Assembly: GCA_031553565.1 (NCBI GenBank)
Contig: JAVBLK010000011.1
Span: 1-32,659 of the forward strand
Origin: JAVBLK01 sp031553565
GTDB taxonomy: Bacteria > Bacillota > Clostridia > Christensenellales > DUVY01
Length of the DNA stretch: 32,659 nt
Direction of reading: 5' to 3'
A program made the position numbers and the translations under genes. Of the stretch, positions 1-7,053 are shown in pieces (position 1 is the first letter of the stretch; every line of letters starts with the position of its first letter). The notes beneath the pieces are model-generated. The model was not told the origin of the DNA. It saw only the letters and a list, made by a program, of their open reading frames with translations, and did no database searches.

Positions 1-139
1 AATAAACTATATATGCTTTTTGGATTGGTCAACCTCTATTTTGTTATGCAAAAAAACAAGTTGTCCACACAGAAAGCATAAAAAAGGTCGAAAAAACGAA
101 ATAAACCGGAAAAAATAAGAAAAGCAAAAAAGTATGTTC

Positions 140-211
140 GATTAAAAAGGTTTTGAAGCGCCCTAATTGTCCACAAAAAACTTAGGACGCTTCCAAAACC
201 TTACTTAATCG
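140..211. repeat. Long inverted repeat with a DnaA-box-like loop
   Basis: Arms 148-167 and 182-202 pair almost perfectly (about 20 bp, one bulge and one mismatch). A further outer stem is formed by 140-146 and 205-211. The apical loop (168-181) contains TTGTCCACA, one base from the consensus DnaA box TTATCCACA; a second TTGTCCACA lies at 61-69. The surrounding 1-261 is AT-rich and holds no convincing gene. The hairpin has no T-run, so it is not an ordinary terminator. Its role is unknown. Confidence 0.6.
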
Positions 212-267
212 CATATTCGTAAAACGATACCAATATTTGATAATTCGTTTTCAGAGGATATATGATT

Positions 268-1158
268 ATGAAAAGAAGTAAATGGTTTGCGGCGGTCGCG
301 GCGGTGCTTGCACTGACCTTTGTTTTGGGCGCGTGCTCCCTTTTCGGCGGCGGCGGCGGCCAGACGCCCATAAACTATTACCTTACCTACGGCGAGGACG
401 CCGATTATATGATCGGCGTTGCGGCAATTGGGATGAAGAGTACGGTCAAGATCGAAACCATTTTTTCTATAGGGTCTAATAAGGGCGCGGCCGGTACCGG
501 AGTCATCATTGATGTCGATATTGATAATTCTTATGCCTATATCGTCACAAACAATCACGTCGTCAGAAGGCCGCGGGAAGTCAATGAAAATATTTACGAT
601 CAGGATGTTAGTAAGATAAATGTTACATTGCACGAGGCGACCTCAACGGTTAAAGCGACGTTAATCAAGTCAACGGACACCCTAACGAATACAGATCTCG
701 CGCTTATCCGTGTAAAATACGACACTGATTTAGACAAAAAAAAGTTAGCTGAAAATCGCATTATTGCCAATTTCTTGGCAGACGAGTTGAAACATGGACA
801 GCATGTTATGGCTATTGGAAACGGGCTTGGTTACGGGATTTCGGTCTGTGACGGTCTGGTCAGCAATCCTTCGCTTGCGCTCAATACCGAGTATTTCAAG
901 GCATCCGTCATCCAGACGTCCGCGCCGATAAACAGCGGTAATTCGGGCGGCGGCCTGTTCGATATGCGCGGCAATCTGGTCGGCATCAATACATTAAAGG
1001 CCGTTGTTTCCGATAATGACGATCCGGTGACCGTCTTTGCCGACAACATCAGTTTTTCCCTGAAAATGTCTCAGGTCAAGGCTTTTGTCGAATCATGCAC
1101 CGATCCGAATACCAAAAAGAAGATAACCATGACGGAATATGTTGCTGAAGCATTATGA
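268..1158 (+). CDS. Trypsin-like (S1C, HtrA/DegP-like) serine protease lipoprotein
   Basis: The protein (296 aa) starts with a lipoprotein signal peptide: Lys/Arg, a hydrophobic core, then the lipobox LGAC with Cys23 as the lipidation site. A Gly-rich linker encoded by GGC repeats follows. A chymotrypsin-fold protease domain has all three catalytic residues visible: His97 in TNNHVV, Asp143 in TDLALI and Ser226 in GNSGGG. It should act outside the membrane on misfolded or damaged proteins. No PDZ domain follows, so it is shorter than typical HtrA. The start at 268 is preferred over 262 because AGAGGA at 253-258 is then 9 bases away. A terminator hairpin follows at 1193-1222, so it appears monocistronic. 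The family assignment is firm; substrates are unknown. Confidence 0.88.
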   Translation: MKRSKWFAAVAAVLALTFVLGACSLFGGGGGQTPINYYLTYGEDADYMIGVAAIGMKSTVKIETIFSIGSNKGAAGTGVIIDVDIDNSYAYIVTNNHVVRRPREVNENIYDQDVSKINVTLHEATSTVKATLIKSTDTLTNTDLALIRVKYDTDLDKKKLAENRIIANFLADELKHGQHVMAIGNGLGYGISVCDGLVSNPSLALNTEYFKASVIQTSAPINSGNSGGGLFDMRGNLVGINTLKAVVSDNDDPVTVFADNISFSLKMSQVKAFVESCTDPNTKKKITMTEYVAEAL

Positions 1159-1192
1159 GTGCATTTTTCCTGTAAAATACGTTTCCTAAAGT

Positions 1193-1222
1193 AAAGGCTG
1201 CGGTTAAAGCGGCCTTTTCCTT
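1193..1222 (+). terminator. Rho-independent terminator after the protease gene
   Basis: A stem of about 9 bp is formed by AAAGGCTGC (1193-1201) and GCGGCCTTT (1209-1217) with one G-U pair and a 7-base loop. It is followed by a T-rich tail. Confidence 0.7.
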
Positions 1223-1250
1223 TACAAGAGGCGGGTCGTTCCTATATAAT
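1221..1250 (+). promoter_or_regulatory. Promoter of lspA with -10 box 7 bases before ATG
   Basis: -35 TTTACA at 1221-1226, 18-base spacer, -10 TATAAT at 1245-1250. The start codon is at 1258, so transcription would begin at or within a base or two of the ATG. No Shine-Dalgarno sequence fits between them. Confidence 0.65.
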
Positions 1251-1257
1251 TGGATGT

Positions 1258-1902
1258 ATGAGATTCAAGGAATTCTGTAAAAAATATATACTGCGTTTTC
1301 CCGTCATCGAGATCATCGTATTTGCGCTGGTCATGCTTATCGACCAGTTGAGCAAGTATCTGGTCGCAAAGGCGGCTTATGCTTCGGGCAGCCCGTTTTC
1401 TTACGAGGTTCACGTTTTGGGCAATTTTCTTAAAATAGTATACGCAGAAAATGAGGGCGCGGCATGGAGCTTCCTTGCGGGCGTGCCCTGGGCGCCTACA
1501 TTCTTTTTAGTAATGGCTGCCGTCGCGATACCCGGCTTCATTGTATATCTTTTCTTTAACCGCAAGAAAGGGCTGCTGCCGCGTATCTCGCTGGCTCTTA
1601 TTATAGCGGGTGCGGCGGGGAACGTAGTCGACAGGATATTCATGGTGAACGGGAACGGGCACGTCCGCGATTTCATATCGTTCAGTTTTTTCAGCCCTGT
1701 GTTCAACATTGCCGATTCCGCGCTGTCGATCGGCGTTTGCTTGTTTATACTCTATGCGATTTTTGACATCGTAAAGGACGGAAAAAAACAGAAGGCGATC
1801 AAGGAAACGGGGGAAGCCGCGGACGGCGCTGAAAAGCCGGTAAAAGAAAGCGAAGGCTCCGGTGAAGCGTTTACGGACGGCGAAGGCTCCGGAAAGTCAT
1901 AG
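1258..1902 (+). CDS. lspA: Lipoprotein signal peptidase (signal peptidase II)
   Basis: This integral membrane aspartyl protease removes signal peptides from diacylglyceryl-modified prolipoproteins, such as the protease encoded just upstream. Four hydrophobic segments lie within residues 15-170. The family motifs are present: GNVVDR with catalytic Asp125 and FNIADSA with catalytic Asp153. At 214 aa it is longer than the usual 150-170, because of an acidic, Gly/Ser/Glu-rich tail after about residue 175 that contains a repeated EGSG. The next gene, rluD, starts 4 bases after the stop, so the two are probably co-transcribed. The lspA-rluD order is the same as in Bacillus upstream of its pyr operon. 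Confidence 0.95.
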   Translation: MRFKEFCKKYILRFPVIEIIVFALVMLIDQLSKYLVAKAAYASGSPFSYEVHVLGNFLKIVYAENEGAAWSFLAGVPWAPTFFLVMAAVAIPGFIVYLFFNRKKGLLPRISLALIIAGAAGNVVDRIFMVNGNGHVRDFISFSFFSPVFNIADSALSIGVCLFILYAIFDIVKDGKKQKAIKETGEAADGAEKPVKESEGSGEAFTDGEGSGKS

Positions 1903-1906
1903 AGCC

Positions 1907-2878
1907 ATGCGCATTGAAGGAACTGACATCAAAGAAACCAAAACGTTTGTCTCGGCGGTATCCGGCGTGCGGCTGGACGTTTTTTTATCCGTCGTCACGG
2001 GCTTTACCCGTTCGCGCATCAAGCAGCTGATCGACGCCGGCCATATCTTTTACTACCCGTGCAAACCGGTCAAAAGCCCTGCGGGGGAATACCAATACGG
2101 CATTGCTCCCTCAAAGTTCAAATCGGGCGAAACTCTGAAAACGGGGGACAAGGTGATTGTTGAGATCCCCGGGGACAGGACGCTGGACTTAAGCCCCGAA
2201 AATATCCCCGTCGAGATAGTTTACGAGGACGAATATCTTGCGGTCGTCAATAAGCCGCAGGGGCTGACCGTGCATCCGGCGGGCGGCAGCGAGTCCGGCA
2301 CCCTGGTCAACGCGCTTTTATATAAGCTCAATTCCCTAAGCTCGATAAACGGAGCGGTAAGGCCGGGTATCGTACACCGGCTGGACAAGAATACCAGCGG
2401 CCTGCTCGTGATCGCCAAAACGGATGAGGCGCACTTAAGCCTAAGCCGTCAGATCGCAGAGAAGACCGCCGTAAGGATCTACCACGCGGTATTAGAGGGC
2501 GTGATAAAGGAAGACAGCGGCACGGTGAACAAGCCCGTGGGACGCGATCTTAAGGACAGAAAAAAAATGGCGGTGACTGAAAGCGGCAGGGCGGCGGTCA
2601 CACATTACAGGGTACTGAAAAGATTTGATAATCATACCTATGCCGAATTCCGGCTGGAAACGGGCAGGACGCACCAGATACGCGTACATGCGAAGCATCT
2701 AGGGCATCCTGTAGTGGGCGATATTGTGTACGGCTTTAAAAACCAACGCTTCAAAAGCCTTTCCGGCCAGCTTTTGCACGCGAAGGAGCTAAGCTTCGTG
2801 CATCCCGTACTTAACCAGGCGATGACCTTTAAAACAGACTTGCCGGATTATTTTGTTGAAGTTTTACGGAAATTGTGA
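1907..2878 (+). CDS. rluD: RluA/RluD-family 23S rRNA pseudouridine synthase
   Basis: It isomerises specific uridines of large-subunit rRNA to pseudouridine. An N-terminal S4 RNA-binding domain covers about residues 10-85 (RLDVFLS and SRIKQLIDAGHI). The catalytic domain carries HRLDKNTSGLL with the nucleophilic Asp, and a later GRTHQIRVH motif typical of the family. The start at 1907, just after the lspA stop, is chosen over 1862, which lies inside lspA and would add 15 unrelated residues. The length (323 aa) is normal. It corresponds in position to Bacillus ylyB. The exact uridine targets cannot be told from sequence, so the symbol names the family. Confidence 0.9.
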   Translation: MRIEGTDIKETKTFVSAVSGVRLDVFLSVVTGFTRSRIKQLIDAGHIFYYPCKPVKSPAGEYQYGIAPSKFKSGETLKTGDKVIVEIPGDRTLDLSPENIPVEIVYEDEYLAVVNKPQGLTVHPAGGSESGTLVNALLYKLNSLSSINGAVRPGIVHRLDKNTSGLLVIAKTDEAHLSLSRQIAEKTAVRIYHAVLEGVIKEDSGTVNKPVGRDLKDRKKMAVTESGRAAVTHYRVLKRFDNHTYAEFRLETGRTHQIRVHAKHLGHPVVGDIVYGFKNQRFKSLSGQLLHAKELSFVHPVLNQAMTFKTDLPDYFVEVLRKL

Positions 2879-2884
2879 TACTAT
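2856..2884 (+). promoter_or_regulatory. Candidate promoter for the pyr cluster at the end of rluD
   Basis: -35 TTGAAG at 2856-2861, 17-base spacer, -10 TACTAT at 2879-2884. The pyrB ATG is at 2894, giving a predicted 5' leader of only about 3 bases. There is no room for a PyrR-type attenuator, whose binding site would normally lie in a leader here. Confidence 0.5.
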
Positions 2885-2893
2885 ATTCAGGAT

Positions 2894-3811
2894 ATGGTTA
2901 AAACAAAAGATTTTCTTGGCCTGAAGGATGTTCCGCCCGAAATCGTAAGCAGTATTTTGGATCGCGCGGCGGATATGAAGCAGGCTTTTTTAATGTCAAA
3001 AAAGCTGGATACCATGGCCGGCAAATCGGTCGTAACGCTGTTTTACGAGAACAGTACGCGCACCAGGATGTCCTTTGAAATGGCCGCCAGGAACCTTTCG
3101 GCGAATGTTTCCAGCCTGACTGTCGCCCAGAGCAGCGTTTCCAAGGGCGAAAGCCTTATCGATACGGGCAAGACGCTGGACGCGCTGCGCACAGATTTTA
3201 TCATTATACGCCACCAGATGGCGGGTGCGCCGCACCTTTTGGGCGCAAACGTCAGCGCGCGCGTGATAAGCGGCGGCGACGGGATGAACGAGCACCCGAC
3301 CCAGGGACTCCTCGACATGTTCACCATACGCGAAAAGTTCGGGACGCTTAAGGGGTTGAAGGTTTTAATCGCGGGCGACATAAAGCACTCGCGCGTGGCA
3401 AGGTCGAATATCTGGGGGCTGACAAAGGCGGGGGCGGAGGTCACCGTATGCGCGCCGCAGACGCTGATGCCCGAGGGCATCGAACGGATGGGCGTTAAGA
3501 TCGCAAGGAACATCAAGGAAGGCGCGGCGGGCGCAAACGTACTGATGGCGCTGCGGCTGCAATTGGAGCGGCAGAAGGCCGGGCTTTTCCCCACTATAAC
3601 GGAATACAACCATTTCTTCAACATAAACGACAAGATAATAAAGCTTGCCGAAAAGGACGCTATCGTGATGCACCCGGGGCCGATTAACCGCGGTATGGAA
3701 ATATCCAGCAACGCCGCGGACTCTAACGCCTCGGTGATAACGCGTCAGGTCACCAACGGCGTGGCGGTCAGGATGGCTATCTTAAGTATGATGGCGGAGG
3801 GTGCGGTATAA
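2894..3811 (+). CDS. pyrB: Aspartate carbamoyltransferase, catalytic subunit
   Basis: It joins carbamoyl phosphate and aspartate to make carbamoyl aspartate, the first committed step of UMP synthesis. The carbamoyl-phosphate loop NSTRTRMSFE lies at about residues 52-61. HPTQGLLDM and the C-terminal MHPGPINRG are also present. The length (305 aa) is normal for the catalytic chain. No regulatory chain gene (pyrI) follows, so the enzyme is probably the unregulated Bacillus-type trimer. The gap to rluD is 15 bases and contains only a poor ribosome binding site (AGGA too close to the ATG). This fits leaderless translation from the promoter at 2856-2884. pyrC follows directly. Confidence 0.96.
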   Translation: MVKTKDFLGLKDVPPEIVSSILDRAADMKQAFLMSKKLDTMAGKSVVTLFYENSTRTRMSFEMAARNLSANVSSLTVAQSSVSKGESLIDTGKTLDALRTDFIIIRHQMAGAPHLLGANVSARVISGGDGMNEHPTQGLLDMFTIREKFGTLKGLKVLIAGDIKHSRVARSNIWGLTKAGAEVTVCAPQTLMPEGIERMGVKIARNIKEGAAGANVLMALRLQLERQKAGLFPTITEYNHFFNINDKIIKLAEKDAIVMHPGPINRGMEISSNAADSNASVITRQVTNGVAVRMAILSMMAEGAV

Positions 3812-3812
3812 T

Positions 3813-5093
3813 ATGAAAACACTTATTATAAACGGCGATGTGCTGACGGGCGGCAAGCTGATAAATACGGACGTATATATCGAAAACGGTTTCATTAAAA
3901 AAATCGGCAGGGAGCTTTCCTTAAAGGCCGACAAGACTATCGACGCCGCAGGGCTGGCCGTCATGCCTGGCTTTATCGATATGCACTGCCATCTGCGCGA
4001 GCCGGGCTTTGAATATAAGGAAACTATCAAGAGCGGCGGCATGGCGGCGGCGGCAGGCGGCTTTACTGCGGTGTGCTGTATGCCCAACACAAATCCGCCT
4101 ATCGACAACGCGCCTATCGTGTCTTACGTGGTCAATAAAGCCAAACAGGCGGATCTTGTAAAGGTCTATCCTATCGGCGCGATAACGAAAGGGCAGCAGG
4201 GGTCGGAGCTTACCGAAATGGGCTTTATGAAGGAGGCCGGGGCGATCGCGGTATCCGATGACGGCGTGCCGGTATCTGGCTCCGGCATGATGCGTTCCGC
4301 GCTTGAATACGCCAAAACGATCGGCCTGCCCGTGATATCGCATTGCGAGGACAAGGATCTAAGCGGCGACGGTTCGGTAAACGAGGGCTATAACGCTACT
4401 ATCGCAGGCTTAAAGGGTATACCCAGGGCGGCCGAGGAGGTTATGATCGCGCGCGACATAATCCTGGCAGAAACGCTGAAAGCGTCCGTCCATATCGCGC
4501 ATGTCAGCACAAAGGGCGGCGTGCAGCTTATCCGCGAGGCCAAAAAGCGCGGCGTCAAGGTAACGGCAGAGACCTGTCCGCACTACTTCTGCGCGACCGA
4601 CGACCTTATATTGAATTACAACACCTCTGCAAAGATCAATCCGCCCTTACGCGAAAAGGCCGATATGCTGGCCGTATGCGAGGGGCTTATCGACGGCACA
4701 ATAGACGTTATCGCAACCGACCACGCGCCGCACAACGCCGACAGCAAATCGGTGGAGTTCGCCGCCGCCGCGTTCGGCACGACGGGCTTTGAAACGGCCT
4801 TCGCGCTGGCGAACACTTATCTTGTAAATATGGGCAGGCTGGACATTGTGCGCTTAAGCAGGCTGATGTCCGCGCGCCCCGCTGAAATACTGGGGCTTAA
4901 GCAGCAGGGCGAGATAGCCGAAGGGTATGCCGCCGATATCGCGCTTATAGACCTTAAAAAGAAATGGAAGGCAGATAAAAACAAGATGCTTTCCAAGAGC
5001 AAAAACACGCTGTTCGACGGCTGGGATCTGACCGGCAAGGTAATCTGCACGCTGGTCGACGGCGAAATCAAATATGACGGGAAGGCTAAATAA
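3813..5093 (+). CDS. pyrC: Dihydroorotase, class I
   Basis: It cyclises carbamoyl aspartate to dihydroorotate and is zinc-dependent. The N-terminal metal motif DMHCHLREPG and the downstream ATDHAPH motif place it in the class I (Bacillus PyrC-like) amidohydrolases. The length (426 aa) is as expected. The ATG at 3813 lies 1 base after the pyrB stop. A GTG at 3801 is possible but sits directly against the GGAGG at 3796-3800, so 3813 is the better start. The stop overlaps the pyrF start (TAATG), indicating translational coupling. Confidence 0.95.
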   Translation: MKTLIINGDVLTGGKLINTDVYIENGFIKKIGRELSLKADKTIDAAGLAVMPGFIDMHCHLREPGFEYKETIKSGGMAAAAGGFTAVCCMPNTNPPIDNAPIVSYVVNKAKQADLVKVYPIGAITKGQQGSELTEMGFMKEAGAIAVSDDGVPVSGSGMMRSALEYAKTIGLPVISHCEDKDLSGDGSVNEGYNATIAGLKGIPRAAEEVMIARDIILAETLKASVHIAHVSTKGGVQLIREAKKRGVKVTAETCPHYFCATDDLILNYNTSAKINPPLREKADMLAVCEGLIDGTIDVIATDHAPHNADSKSVEFAAAAFGTTGFETAFALANTYLVNMGRLDIVRLSRLMSARPAEILGLKQQGEIAEGYAADIALIDLKKKWKADKNKMLSKSKNTLFDGWDLTGKVICTLVDGEIKYDGKAK

Positions 5094-6004
5094 TGACTAT
5101 GACGATTGATTTGCTTATAGAACGAATAAAGGATATGAAGAACCCGTCTGCGGTCGGGATCGATACCTGCCTTGATTACCTGCCGCAGGAATTGACCGCG
5201 GGCGTCAACGAGCTTGGCGGCGCGGCAGCCGCAATCCTTGAATTCAACAAACGTATCATTGACGCGGTATACGATATCGTGCCTTCCGTAAAGGTGCAGG
5301 TTGCCTATTACGAGATGTACGGCTGGCAGGGGATGAAGGCGTTTTCTGAAACCCTGGCATACGCGAAAAAGCGCGGGCTTATAACGATCGCCGACGTCAA
5401 AAGGAACGATATAGGCAGCACGGCGGCGGCGTATTCGTCCGCATATTTAGGGAAAGTAAATATTGCGGGAAAAGCATTTACGGGCTTTGAAAGCGATTTC
5501 GTGACGTTAAACGCGTATTTAGGGAACGACGGCATCAAGCCGTTCCTTGATGACTGCAAATTATACGGCAAGGGCGCGTTTATCCTGTGTAAGACCTCCA
5601 ATCCCGGCAGCGGGGAGCTGCAAGACCTGAAATATCAGGACGGCAGGACGCTGTACGAGACTATGGGCGGCCTTGTTGCAGCGTGGGGGGCGGGGCTTAC
5701 AGGAAAGCACGGCTACAGCGCGGCCGGCGCGGTCGTGGGCGCAACGCATAAGGAGCAGGCGGCGGCTTTACGTAAAATAATGCCGAATACTTTTTTCCTT
5801 GTCCCCGGTTACGGCGCGCAGGGCGGAAAGGCAGACGACCTTAAGGTATGCTTTGACAAGGAAGGCGGCGGCGCGGTCGTAAACAGCAGCCGCGCGATAC
5901 TTTGCGCTTACAGGGCCGACAAATATAAGGGCTTGTCCTTCGATAAAGCGGCCAGGGCGGCTGCGGCCGATATGCAAAAAGATTTATCAGGATTAAAGGG
6001 ATAA
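5093..6004 (+). CDS. pyrF: Orotidine 5'-phosphate decarboxylase, long (type 2) form
   Basis: It decarboxylates OMP to UMP, the last step of the pathway. The catalytic Lys/Asp array appears as IADVKRNDIGSTA at about residues 100-112. At 303 aa it belongs to the longer subfamily found in actinobacteria, Myxococcus and many Clostridia rather than the 230-aa Bacillus form. The ATG overlaps the last base of the pyrC stop, with GGGAAGG 7 bases upstream. It lies inside the cluster between pyrC and pyrK, whereas Bacillus has pyrF near the end. Confidence 0.94.
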   Translation: MTMTIDLLIERIKDMKNPSAVGIDTCLDYLPQELTAGVNELGGAAAAILEFNKRIIDAVYDIVPSVKVQVAYYEMYGWQGMKAFSETLAYAKKRGLITIADVKRNDIGSTAAAYSSAYLGKVNIAGKAFTGFESDFVTLNAYLGNDGIKPFLDDCKLYGKGAFILCKTSNPGSGELQDLKYQDGRTLYETMGGLVAAWGAGLTGKHGYSAAGAVVGATHKEQAAALRKIMPNTFFLVPGYGAQGGKADDLKVCFDKEGGGAVVNSSRAILCAYRADKYKGLSFDKAARAAAADMQKDLSGLKG

Positions 6005-6015
6005 GAGGAAAGATC

Positions 6016-6798
6016 ATGCCGTTTAACGATTACCCTTTTGAAATCATAGAAAACAGGCTCGCCGCAACAGGCGCATATAAAATGGTTCTTAAGACGGGAA
6101 TGAAGATTCCGCCTATCCTTGGCGGGCAATTCTTGCAGCTTTCGGTTCCCGGCCGCCCCGACCTTACCCTAAGGCGGCCGTTCTGTATATGCGCTTACGA
6201 CTATAACACGGTGACCATCGTTTACGCTGTCGTGGGCAAGGGTACGGCGGCAATGGCCGATTTGCAGGAAGGGACGCTTGTCAAATGCGTTATGCCCCTC
6301 GGAAACGGCTTTATCTTAAAGGAAAGTTATAAAAAAGTCGCGCTGATCGGCGGCGGCCTCGGCGTCGCGCCGCTCTTACCGGTCGCGGCAAACTATCCGG
6401 GCAGGAGCTTTAGGGCATATCTTGGCTTTAACAGCGCGGCGCATATGATCTTGCACAGGGAGTTTGTAACCGCGTGCGGCGAGGTCAGTGTTGCGACCGA
6501 TGACGGGACATTCGGCGCGGCGGGCTTTCCGACTGACCTGCTTAAGGCGGACATTCTGGGCGGAAACAGGCCTGACGTGATACTTACCTGCGGGCCGGAG
6601 CCTATGGTGCGGGCGGTAAGGAATTTAGCCGAAAATCACAATATTGACGCGTTTATGTCGGGCGAAAACAGGATGGGCTGCGGCGTGGGCGCGTGCCTTG
6701 TATGTACGTGCGCCGTAAAGGACGACAAGGGCGAATATCACAATCTGCGCGCGTGCGCTGACGGGCCGGTATTCGATCTGAAAAAAATCAAGCTTTGA
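6016..6798 (+). CDS. pyrK: Dihydroorotate dehydrogenase B, electron-transfer subunit
   Basis: It carries FAD and a [2Fe-2S] cluster and passes electrons from the PyrD subunit to NAD+. The FAD-binding motif RRPFCIC lies near residue 52-58, and the nucleotide-binding segment GGGLGVAPLLP at about 112-122. The C-terminal cluster ligands are CGVGACLVC plus a later Cys in LRACADG (spacing C-x4-C-x2-C-x11-C or so). The length (260 aa) is typical. A good Shine-Dalgarno, AGAGGAAAG, precedes the ATG. The partner gene pyrD is normally adjacent, but here it is pushed 255 bases away by a hairpin repeat (6823-6982) and a second structured motif. Confidence 0.95.
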   Translation: MPFNDYPFEIIENRLAATGAYKMVLKTGMKIPPILGGQFLQLSVPGRPDLTLRRPFCICAYDYNTVTIVYAVVGKGTAAMADLQEGTLVKCVMPLGNGFILKESYKKVALIGGGLGVAPLLPVAANYPGRSFRAYLGFNSAAHMILHREFVTACGEVSVATDDGTFGAAGFPTDLLKADILGGNRPDVILTCGPEPMVRAVRNLAENHNIDAFMSGENRMGCGVGACLVCTCAVKDDKGEYHNLRACADGPVFDLKKIKL

Positions 6799-6822
6799 TT
6801 TTTACTGTCCTGTTTTTCTTTT

Positions 6823-6982
6823 AGTAAACGCTGAATAACTCGGTAAAATTTACAGCGGCGTCTTTTTCGCCTGAAAACGTCTACTTTTTTTGCCGATAGT
6901 TCTACTATTTGCTGCAAAAACAAGCCGTTTTCATACTGAAAAATACTTGCTCTAAATTGACCTCATTTATTCATCGTTTACT
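6823..6982. repeat. Hairpin repeat copy A (about 160 bp, terminal inverted repeats)
   Basis: Terminal inverted repeats are 6823-6838 (AGTAAACGCTGAATAA) and 6967-6982 (one mismatch). The whole element is an imperfect inverted repeat centred near GATAGTTCTACTATT, so a transcript would fold into one long hairpin. Copy B (22064-22223) is close to 90% identical in reverse complement, and copy C (29433-29598) is more diverged. There is no open reading frame or transposase. It sits between pyrK and pyrD in a probable operon. It resembles a MITE or other non-autonomous palindromic repeat. Confidence 0.85.
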
Positions 6983-7050
6983 TTACCCCCGGGCGGCTTC
7001 TTTTGACGGGTTTACGGAAGCTGCCTAAATGAAAAAAGCCCGAAGAAAAT
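6983..7050 (+). promoter_or_regulatory. Structured motif upstream of pyrD, related to the 74-bp repeats at the ECF gene
   Basis: A stem is formed by GGCGGCTTC (6992-7000) and GGAAGCTGCC (7016-7025) around a loop with TTTTGACGGG. The 13-mer TTCTTTTGACGGG (6998-7010) and a second block containing TAAATGAAAAAAGC (7026-7039) recur in the same order and strand sense relative to the downstream gene at 10599-10550, before the ECF gene at 9778-10527. It ends 3 bases before the pyrD ATG and overlaps the likely ribosome binding site. The function is inferred: a candidate attenuator or translation-control element. Confidence 0.5.
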
Positions 7051-7053
7051 CAT

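Noticed and set aside
1..261. Replication origin
   Set aside because: Only two imperfect DnaA boxes, no dnaA, dnaN or rep gene and no clear unwinding repeats.
205..633. Minus-strand reading frame overlapping the protease gene
   Set aside because: It is the antisense shadow of a well-supported protease gene with all catalytic motifs; the product has no recognisable features.
3806..3815. TATAAT directly before the pyrC ATG as a promoter
   Set aside because: It touches the start codon, leaving no room for a transcription start, lacks a -35 box, and spans the pyrB stop codon inside an operon.
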